12,492 bases of DNA from NCBI GenBank assembly GCA_938037005.1, contig CALHVR010000110.1:1-12492 (forward strand). Reading direction: 5' to 3'. The stretch comes from an uncultured Leptotrichiaceae bacterium. GTDB lineage: Bacteria; Fusobacteriota; Fusobacteriia; Fusobacteriales; Leptotrichiaceae. A model generated the notes under the pieces. The model ran no database searches. It was not told the origin of the DNA and saw only the letters and a list, made by a program, of their open reading frames with translations. The position numbers and the translations under genes were made by a program. Positions 7,059-12,492 of the stretch are shown in pieces. Each line of letters starts with the position of its first letter. Positions within the stretch are counted from its first letter, which is position 1.

Positions 7059-8057
7059 TTATTTTATTTTTCCTCTATTTTTTCTAAAATTCATTTCATT
7101 TTTTATTTTTCTTAACACTTTATTTCTTTCTTTTTTATAAATATTTGTATCTTTAGTTCCAATTTTAAAATCAATATACATACTTATTAAAATTTCTACA
7201 TCTCTTTTATACTCATTTTTTATTTCTTCTCTATAATCGCTATTTTCCTCAATTTCTATATTCCCTTTTTCACATAAACAAAGCAACTCTGAAAAAACAC
7301 TTTGTGCCAAAAAATCTCGTACTTTATAATATGTATATGTATCTGTTTTTGTTAAATTAATTGCCTCTGTTTCTCCAATATATGGATTTCTTTCTATTAA
7401 TTCTTTCATCTTTCTTTGTTTTATTATTTCCTCATCTTCGTAACAACTAAAACATTTTTGTTCGTTATTATTCGGTAAAAATATTTTTCCACAAATTTTA
7501 CACCTTTTATATCCTTCTCCCAATAAAAAAAGCTCTTTTTTAGCTGAATTTATAGCTATCTCTTTCATTTTTTTTGCTATTTCTGGATATGTTATTTTTG
7601 ATATACTTTCCTCAATTTTTTTTATTTTTTCTACAGAAAGTTTTATTTCACCAAATTCTTTTATTTTTCTCTCTATATTTTCTTCTCTTTTTTCTAAAAA
7701 ATTTTCTATTTTTTCTTCAATTATTTCTTCTTTTTTATATCTATCAAGTTCTCTATTTATCTTTTTTATTTCAAGATTATAAACTACTTTTTTTTCTAAA
7801 AAATTATTTATTTTTAAAATTATTGCTTCTTGAGATACAATTAAAGCCTGATAAATATTACTTTCTTTTACATTTATAAAAAGCTTTCCATTGTGTAAAT
7901 ATTTAGGTTCACAATTTGCACTTATTATTTCATCAAATATTTTTTCCCAATTTTTACTTAATTTCCATAAATTATATCTTTCTGTATTAAAAATCGAACT
8001 TTTTCTCTCAATCAAATTATTTGTCAAATTTTTTATAGAAACATATCCTTTACTCAT
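7059..8057 (-). CDS. DUF721 (DciA-like) protein with coiled coil and zinc ribbon
   Basis: A 332-residue protein. The N-terminal ~100 residues fit DUF721/DciA: a tryptophan-led helix (W-E-K-I-F-D-E-I-I), then N-G-K-L-F-I-N-V-K-E-S-N-I-Y-Q-A-L and an I-L-K-I-N-N-F-L-like helix. DciA is the ancestral bacterial loader/operator of the DnaB replicative helicase. The middle (~100-180) is charged and helical, probably a coiled coil. Next comes a four-cysteine zinc ribbon, C-K-I-C-x12-C-F-S-C (about 186-205), and a helical C-terminal region of ~125 residues with N-P-Y-I-G-E-T-E-A and a basic tail. Typical DciA proteins are much shorter. I chose the ATG at 8057 over a TTG one codon earlier because GGTGAT sits six bases 5' of it. 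It overlaps the recF stop by 8 bp and ends one base before the remB-like gene, so all are one operon. A helicase-loading role is inference from the N-terminal domain. Confidence 0.8.
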   Translation of the reverse strand: MSKGYVSIKNLTNNLIERKSSIFNTERYNLWKLSKNWEKIFDEIISANCEPKYLHNGKLFINVKESNIYQALIVSQEAIILKINNFLEKKVVYNLEIKKINRELDRYKKEEIIEEKIENFLEKREENIERKIKEFGEIKLSVEKIKKIEESISKITYPEIAKKMKEIAINSAKKELFLLGEGYKRCKICGKIFLPNNNEQKCFSCYEDEEIIKQRKMKELIERNPYIGETEAINLTKTDTYTYYKVRDFLAQSVFSELLCLCEKGNIEIEENSDYREEIKNEYKRDVEILISMYIDFKIGTKDTNIYKKERNKVLRKIKNEMNFRKNRGKIK

Positions 8058-9141
8058 CAACTATCACCTTTCCCCTATCTACAATAATTTTTTTCCCTTT
8101 TATTCCCAAATCTTCCGTAGATGTTATAAAACATTGTATTTTTTTATTTACAAAATAATTTAATATACTTTTTTTTCTAATCTCATCAAAATATGAAGCT
8201 ACATCATCCATTATAAATATAGGATATTCATTTTTTTCTTTAACTAACATATCTATTTCCGATACTTTCAACGAAAATATTATTGATTTTTTTTCACCTT
8301 GAGACGAATACATTTTAGCATTTTTCCCATTTAATTCAAACACAAAATCATCTTTTTGTGGTCCAAGTAAACTAAATCCTAAATATTTTTCTCTTTCAAA
8401 TTTTTTTCTACACTGTATCTCAAATTTTTCCTTTAACTCTTCACGACTTTGCTTTTCAATATTTCCCAAAAAACATTCATATTTTAATTTTAATTCTGAT
8501 TTTTCATCAAATAATTTACGATAATTTAAGTTAAGTAAAATTGATAAACTTCTTATAAATTCTCGTCTATATAAAATTATATTCAATCCTTCTTCTATAA
8601 ATTTTTCATTATATATTTTATAAATTTCATCTTCTGTTTTTTTATCTTTTATTAATTTATTTCTTGTTTTTAATATTTTTTCAAAATCAACTATTGATTT
8701 TAAATAATTTTTTTTAGCTTGTGAAATTTCATAATTAAAAAAATTACGTCTAACTCCCGGATTTCCTACGATAAGTTCTATATCTTCAGGAATAAACGAA
8801 ATTATATTTAAAAGTCCAACATAATCAATATAACTATTTTTCGTTCTATTCACATAAAAATCTCTTTTATCTTCATTTACATCTATTGCTATCGTATTTT
8901 CATTCTCATTTTTATTAATATACTTTCCAAAAACAGTCACTCTATTCCAATTATACTTTATTAATTCTTTATTCTTTTTTGTTCTAAAGCTTTTTCCCGT
9001 TGCTAAAAAATGAACAGCTTCTATCAATGATGTTTTTCCCTGTCCATTTTTACCATATATTAAATTAAAATTTCTATCTAAATCTATTTTTTTATTTTCT
9101 AAACAACGAAAATTATTGTAATTTATTTGACTTAAATACAT
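8050..9141 (-). CDS. recF: DNA replication/repair protein RecF
   Basis: A 363-residue SMC/ABC-type ATPase that binds single/double-strand junctions and, with RecO and RecR, helps load RecA at gaps and stalled forks. Seen: N-terminal M-Y-L-S-Q-I-N-Y-N-N-F-R-C-L; Walker A G-K-N-G-Q-G-K-T-S (30-38); Y-V-G-L-L-N-I-I-S-F-I-P-E-D (107-120); G-N-P-G-V-R-R-N-F-F (126-135); signature S-S-Q-G-E-K-K (279-285); Walker B I-F-I-M-D-D-V-A-S-Y-F-D-E (308-320), where Y-F replaces the more usual E-L before the Asp. Length is normal. The ATG has an AGAGGAT Shine-Dalgarno site. It follows the DUF956 gene by one base and overlaps the DUF721 start by 8 bp. No dnaA or dnaN lies next to it here. Confidence 0.96.
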   Translation of the reverse strand: MYLSQINYNNFRCLENKKIDLDRNFNLIYGKNGQGKTSLIEAVHFLATGKSFRTKKNKELIKYNWNRVTVFGKYINKNENENTIAIDVNEDKRDFYVNRTKNSYIDYVGLLNIISFIPEDIELIVGNPGVRRNFFNYEISQAKKNYLKSIVDFEKILKTRNKLIKDKKTEDEIYKIYNEKFIEEGLNIILYRREFIRSLSILLNLNYRKLFDEKSELKLKYECFLGNIEKQSREELKEKFEIQCRKKFEREKYLGFSLLGPQKDDFVFELNGKNAKMYSSQGEKKSIIFSLKVSEIDMLVKEKNEYPIFIMDDVASYFDEIRKKSILNYFVNKKIQCFITSTEDLGIKGKKIIVDRGKVIVDE

Positions 9142-9142
9142 T

Positions 9143-9511
9143 TTATCCTCTTTTATTAAATATATTTTTTAGTGAAAATATAGGTTTATTTCTAACTATT
9201 TTTTCATTTCCCAAAAATTCTCTCATCGCTTTCAATGTTTTTCCAGCGTCTTTCACTATAAAATTATATACCCCATTGCCTTTTGTGTCAATAAAAAATC
9301 CTCTTATATATTTATCTTTAAAAAATATTTGTGCTCTAACTTTTTCTATTTCGTTCCATGGAATTTGAATATAATCTTCCGGATTTCTTTCATTATAAAA
9401 TTCAAAAGCTCTATTTCCAACTAAAATATTTCCGTGTTTATTTCCAAAAAATCCTGACATATTATTAGCTTTAGTCGTAAAAAATATTTTTGTATTTTGT
9501 GAAATTGCCAT
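9143..9511 (-). CDS. DUF956 family protein (ManO-like), mannose-PTS companion
   Basis: A 122-residue soluble protein matching DUF956: T-K-I-F-F-T-T-K-A, G-N-K-H-G-N-I-L-V-G-N-R-A-F-E-F-Y-N-E-R-N-P-like region (23-43), then Y-I-Q-I-P-W-N-E-I-E-K-V (47-58) and K-D-A-G-K-T-L-K-A-M-R-E-F-L. In Firmicutes this family is commonly the last gene of mannose-family PTS operons (sometimes ManO) and is thought to affect operon expression; the mechanism is not clear. Here manXYZ is just upstream but separated by 83 bp containing a hairpin terminator, while recF starts one base after its stop. It therefore appears to be transcribed with recF, either by read-through from manXYZ or from a promoter close to its start (a TATAAAAT box lies at 9539-9532, without a clear -35). 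The Shine-Dalgarno site is AGAGGA 5' of the ATG. Confidence 0.88.
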   Translation of the reverse strand: MAISQNTKIFFTTKANNMSGFFGNKHGNILVGNRAFEFYNERNPEDYIQIPWNEIEKVRAQIFFKDKYIRGFFIDTKGNGVYNFIVKDAGKTLKAMREFLGNEKIVRNKPIFSLKNIFNKRG

Positions 9512-9543
9512 ATTTTCCTCTTTTCTTTTTTATTTTATATAGT

Positions 9544-9573
9544 AAAAGAAGCTAAACTATTAAATTTAGCTTC
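9544..9573 (-). terminator. Intrinsic terminator after manZ
   Basis: A 9-bp perfect stem GAAGCTAAA / TTTAGCTTC (9548-9556 with 9565-9573) with an 8-base loop. Reading on the minus strand it is followed by TTTT (9547-9544). It begins 22 bp beyond the manZ stop and precedes the DUF956 gene. The stem is A/T-heavy and the U-run short, so termination may be incomplete and allow read-through into DUF956-recF. Confidence 0.7.
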
Positions 9574-9594
9574 CTTTTATTTTTTATAATTTTT

Positions 9595-10512
9595 TTAGAA
9601 TATTCCTATTACATGACCTATAATACCAACTGCGAACAATCCAAAGATAATTGCGATTGGATTAACTTTTTTCTTAAGTAGCCACATACATAAGAATGTT
9701 AATAATAATGCTGCAAATCCTGGAATTAATTGGTTTAAGTTATCTTGTAATGTTGTAATTTTTTCTGGTGACAATGCCATTCCACTTGCTAATTGAGATA
9801 ACACACTTTGTAATTGTGTTCCATCAACTGATTGGATTTTATCAAATTCAACATAAGCTCCTTTTGATAAAGTTACTTTTGAAATTACCATTGGGAAGTT
9901 TATCGATGTCCATCTTTGAACTAAAATTCCCATTACAAACATTCCTAATATTGAAGCTCCTTTAGTTATTGTTTGTAATATTCCACCTGATAAATCTTTT
10001 GTAATTTCCGAACCTTTTTGATAACCAAGTTCTTGTGTATACCATAAGAATGACACACGAATTACGTTCCATACTATAAAGAAGAATAACGGTGCAATTA
10101 TTGATCCCCCTGTTGCAAGTGAAGCTGCAATCGCTCCTAAAATTGGTCTAACAGTAAACCAGAATACTGGATCTCCAATTCCTGCTAAAGGTCCCATCAT
10201 TCCTACTTTTACCCCTTGAATTGCTGCATCTTCTATCGGTACTCCATTAGCTTTATCTTCTTCTAATGCTAATGTTACTCCTAAAATTGGTGCTGCTATG
10301 TATGGGTGAGTATTGAAAAATTCTAAATGTCTTTTTAAAGCTGCAGAAGCATCATCTTTATTTGGATATAATTTTTTCAATGCTGGGATTAATGAATAAG
10401 CCCAACCTCCATTTTGCATACGTTCATAGTTCCAAGAACCTTGTAAAAATTGTGAACGAAGCATAACATTACGACGATCTTCTTTTGTTAATTTTATTTT
10501 TTTATCATTCAT
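9595..10512 (-). CDS. manZ: PTS mannose-family transporter subunit IID (ManZ)
   Basis: A 305-residue membrane component that with EIIC forms the sugar-translocating part of a mannose-type phosphotransferase system. Family marks: R-S-Q-F-L-Q-G-S-W-N-Y-E-R-M-Q-N-G-G-W-A-Y-S (19-40), the H-P-Y-I-A-A-P-I-L-G segment (69-78), and M-M-G-P-L-A-G-I-G-D-P-V-F-W-F-T (105-120). Hydrophobic segments at about 122-155 and 184-200 and two at the C-terminus (263-280, 284-304) frame a polar loop (~201-262). The short hydrophobic C-terminal end (H-V-I-G-I-F) is normal. The gene starts 18 bp after manY with an AGGAGG site and ends ahead of the terminator. Substrate is not readable from sequence: mannose, glucose and related hexoses are usual. 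Confidence 0.95.
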   Translation of the reverse strand: MNDKKIKLTKEDRRNVMLRSQFLQGSWNYERMQNGGWAYSLIPALKKLYPNKDDASAALKRHLEFFNTHPYIAAPILGVTLALEEDKANGVPIEDAAIQGVKVGMMGPLAGIGDPVFWFTVRPILGAIAASLATGGSIIAPLFFFIVWNVIRVSFLWYTQELGYQKGSEITKDLSGGILQTITKGASILGMFVMGILVQRWTSINFPMVISKVTLSKGAYVEFDKIQSVDGTQLQSVLSQLASGMALSPEKITTLQDNLNQLIPGFAALLLTFLCMWLLKKKVNPIAIIFGLFAVGIIGHVIGIF

Positions 10513-10530
10513 TTTAATTTCCTCCTAGTA

Positions 10531-11343
10531 TTAATAATTATCCAAAATATCGCCTAATGGGTCACCAGAAGATGCTGAACCGCTTCCTCCACCATTCCCT
10601 TTATTTTTAGAAAGATTTAAGTAAATGATAGCTAAACTCATTCCTATCATTCCTGTTGCGATTAATGTTAATTGATTTAACGGTGCTAATGCAAATCCTA
10701 AGAAGAAGAAAGGCCATACCTCTTTTGTTGCCATTAAGTTAATAACCATTGCATACCCAACTGCTACTACAAATCCACCACCAATTGTCATTCCTGATGT
10801 GAACCAAGCTGGTAATGAACCTAATCCTGCTTGCACTATTTCTGATGGAATGAACATAAGTAACAATGCTGGAATTGCAATACGTAATCCTTGACATGCA
10901 AGTGCTATCATATGCCATAATTCTACACCTTTAAAGTCCCCTTTTTCAGCTGCTCTATCTGCTTGGTGCACAATAACTACTGATAAAGTTCTTACTATCA
11001 TTGTTAATACTAATCCTACTGTTGCTAATGTAATTGCTGCTGCTATTGCTACATTACGACCTTCTGGTGTAAAGTTTCCTGCTTTAACGAAAATTATAGC
11101 TGATGCTACTGAAGCTAATGCTGCATCTGGTGCTATTGCCGCTCCTACATTTGCCCATCCTAATGCTATTAATTGTAATGCCCCACCTAATATTATACAT
11201 TCTGGTATATGCCCTGTTGCTACTCCTATTAAAGAACATGCAATTATTGGTTGATGGAATTGAAATTGATCTAAAACACCTTCCATTCCTGCTAAAAATG
11301 CAACTATTAGTACAAGAATAATTGCAATAATACTAAATTCCAT
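10531..11343 (-). CDS. manY: PTS mannose-family transporter subunit IIC (ManY)
   Basis: A 270-residue polytopic membrane permease, the EIIC half of the mannose-type PTS. Visible signature: F-H-Q-P-I-I-A-C-S-L-I-G (28-39), G-G-A-L-Q-L-I-A-L-G-W-A-N-V-G-A-A-I-A-P-D-A-A-L-A-S (53-78), the strongly conserved sugar-permease stretch. Several more hydrophobic segments follow. The C-terminus is a flexible Gly/Ser tail (G-N-G-G-G-S-G-S-A-S-S-G-D-P-L-G-D-I-L-D-N-Y) of the kind found in mannose EIIC proteins. The start has an AGGAGG site and lies 17 bp after manX; manZ follows after 18 bp, a standard XYZ order. Confidence 0.96.
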   Translation of the reverse strand: MEFSIIAIILVLIVAFLAGMEGVLDQFQFHQPIIACSLIGVATGHIPECIILGGALQLIALGWANVGAAIAPDAALASVASAIIFVKAGNFTPEGRNVAIAAAITLATVGLVLTMIVRTLSVVIVHQADRAAEKGDFKGVELWHMIALACQGLRIAIPALLLMFIPSEIVQAGLGSLPAWFTSGMTIGGGFVVAVGYAMVINLMATKEVWPFFFLGFALAPLNQLTLIATGMIGMSLAIIYLNLSKNKGNGGGSGSASSGDPLGDILDNY

Positions 11344-11360
11344 AATATCCTCCTATAATT

Positions 11361-12347
11361 TTATAATTTTAATCCTTCTCCAACTTTAGCTGAAATAAGT
11401 TTAAATAAATCTGCTGGCCTATCTGCTGTTACTTTACGAACATCAAATTTAACACCTAAGTTGTTTAACTTTTTATAAGTATCAACATCTTTTTGATCCA
11501 TAGATATTGCATTATTTACTAAAACTTTACCTACAGAGTGTGCCATTGAACCTATATTTAATTCTTTTATATCTACACCTTTTTCAATTACATATAATGC
11601 ATCTTGAGGATTTTCAAATAATAATAATGCTTTTGTTCCACCAAAACGAGTATCTTTCGATACTTCTATTAATTTATCTAAAGGTATTGTATGTGCTTTT
11701 ACACCCGGAGGTGCTGCTTGTTCTATTAATTTTTTACGCAATTCATCTTTAGCAACTGAATCTGAAACTACAATTATTCTATCTGGATTTGTACTTTTTG
11801 CCCAATTTGTTGCAACTTGTCCGTGTAAAAGACGAGTATCTACTCTTGCTAAAACTATTTTTAATTTTCCATCTCCTATTACTGTTCCTTCTGGAATTGC
11901 TGCTTGTGGAACAACTTTTGCTTCCACTTTTTCTTCTTTTTTAGCAGGCTCTAAATTTTCTGGTTTTACTTTAATTTGATCTTTTGCTGAATTTATTAGA
12001 GCTTTTGCTACATTATGAGCTTTATCTGTTTCTTCTCTCTCTCCATAAGCTTCTAGTAACATTGGTAAATTAAGCCCTGCAACTATTGCTCTATTTTCAG
12101 GTGATTCTTCTAACAATCTATTTGCTTGATTAAAAGGACTTCCACCCCATAGATCTACTAAAAATAATATTTCTTCAGTTTCCAATTTTATTATGGCTTC
12201 TTGAAGTTTTCTATAAAGATCATCGGGACCTTCATTTGGCATAAATACAACTGATTCTACTTTTTCTTGCTCCCCTAAAATCATAGAAGATGACTGTTTT
12301 ATCCCAGCTGCAAATTCACCATGTGTAGCAATGATAATTCCTACCAT
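11361..12347 (-). CDS. manX: PTS mannose-family EIIAB fusion (ManX)
   Basis: A 328-residue cytoplasmic protein carrying both phosphotransfer domains. IIA domain (1-~125): I-I-A-T-H-G-E-F-A with phospho-acceptor His9, and [13 protein letters not shown] (61-73). A Lys/Glu/Pro/Ala-rich linker (about 126-160) leads to [20 protein letters not shown] with His175, then I-I-V-V-S-D and A-A-P-P-G-V-K. Phosphate moves from HPr to His9, His175 and then to the sugar held by EIIC/EIID. His175 has the same number as in E. coli ManX. First gene of the operon, with a strong AGGAGGT site before the ATG and a promoter upstream. No cre or sigma-54 (-24/-12) site is evident, so regulation cannot be read from the sequence. 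Confidence 0.96.
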   Translation of the reverse strand: MVGIIIATHGEFAAGIKQSSSMILGEQEKVESVVFMPNEGPDDLYRKLQEAIIKLETEEILFLVDLWGGSPFNQANRLLEESPENRAIVAGLNLPMLLEAYGEREETDKAHNVAKALINSAKDQIKVKPENLEPAKKEEKVEAKVVPQAAIPEGTVIGDGKLKIVLARVDTRLLHGQVATNWAKSTNPDRIIVVSDSVAKDELRKKLIEQAAPPGVKAHTIPLDKLIEVSKDTRFGGTKALLLFENPQDALYVIEKGVDIKELNIGSMAHSVGKVLVNNAISMDQKDVDTYKKLNNLGVKFDVRKVTADRPADLFKLISAKVGEGLKL

Positions 12348-12386
12348 TTTTATACCTCCTATTTATAAAAATTCAAATTTCTCTCC

Positions 12387-12423
12387 TTTATATAAGTATA
12401 ACCTCTCTTTTTCAAAAAAACAA
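12387..12423 (-). promoter_or_regulatory. Candidate promoter region for manXYZ
   Basis: Two overlapping sigma-70-like pairs, each with a 17-bp spacer: TTGAAA (12415-12410) with TATAAA (12392-12387), and TTGTTT (12423-12418) with TATACT (12400-12395). The former has the better -35. They lie 40-75 bp before manX. The remaining sequence to the right edge (12424-12492) is AT-rich with no gene seen. Confidence 0.5.
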
Positions 12424-12492
12424 TAGCTATATTTATTTATTTTATTTATGTTTAATCTTTTTTATAATAAATTACATTTTTATTTTTATTAT

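Noticed and set aside
6197..7495. TTTTCCACA sequences at 6197-6205, 6209-6217 and ~7487-7495, plus TTATCCACG near 5480, resembling DnaA boxes near recF/gyrB.
   Set aside because: All lie in coding sequence (T-G-T-G-G-A-A-A codons on the minus strand), none is an exact TTATCCACA, and there is no cluster in a non-coding gap, so no origin is called.
7574..8163. Plus-strand open frames opposite the recF/DUF721 genes, rich in Leu and Phe.
   Set aside because: They are antisense shadows of A-rich genes: biased composition, no ribosome-binding sites and no family resemblance.
11103..11752. Leu-rich plus-strand frames opposite manX and manY.
   Set aside because: These are shadows of well-supported PTS genes in the other strand.
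12423..12430. ATAGCTAT palindrome upstream of manX as an operator.
   Set aside because: Only 8 bp and in AT-rich sequence; too short to separate from chance.

Overview
The window is very AT-rich and carries long T-rich runs because nearly all genes read on the minus strand. Protein sequences and gene content suggest a low-GC member of the Fusobacteriota, most likely Leptotrichiaceae (Leptotrichia/Sneathia/Streptobacillus-like). This placement is inference from protein character (Gly at the GyrA position equivalent to E. coli D87, a short GyrB, a RemB-like gene between recF and gyrB); there is no rRNA to settle it.

Left edge (1-1007, plus strand): debris. An open frame running in from outside the window begins as the tail of an ABC-transporter ATPase (ECF/EcfA-like). 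At a shared V-L-K-N-G-K-N segment it becomes the C-terminal end of an acyl-CoA-synthetase-type AMP-forming ligase. It is followed by a YwaF/TIGR02206-family membrane protein lacking its N-terminus. A near-identical 18-bp direct repeat flanks the ligase piece. This is a mosaic of three gene fragments, made by genomic rearrangement or by assembly error.

Centre (1033-9141, minus strand): a replication/DNA-topology cluster, in transcription order recF, a DUF721 (DciA-like) gene with a zinc ribbon, a RemB-like DUF370 gene, a TPR gene, gyrB and gyrA. recF to the TPR gene are packed with gaps or overlaps of a few bases. A 150-bp AT-rich gap with a possible promoter precedes gyrB. gyrA ends at a strong bidirectional terminator shared with the convergent YwaF-like remnant. 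This resembles the recF-yaaB(remB)-gyrB-gyrA order of Bacillus, with a DciA-like and a TPR gene inserted; dnaA and dnaN are not in the window.

Right (9143-12347, minus strand): a mannose-family PTS operon, manX (EIIAB), manY (EIIC), manZ (EIID), with strong Shine-Dalgarno sites and a credible sigma-70-type promoter upstream. A hairpin terminator follows manZ. The DUF956 gene, normally a companion of mannose-PTS operons, lies beyond that terminator, one base from recF, so it looks transcriptionally tied to the replication cluster. The permease would import and phosphorylate hexoses: phosphate passes through His9 and His175 of EIIAB while EIIC/EIID form the membrane channel.

The most unusual points are the chimeric left edge, the multi-domain zinc-ribbon DciA-like protein, DUF956 captured by the recF unit, and a patch of raised CpG content over the gyrA active-site region. 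No CRISPR, IS element, tRNA or rRNA was found.
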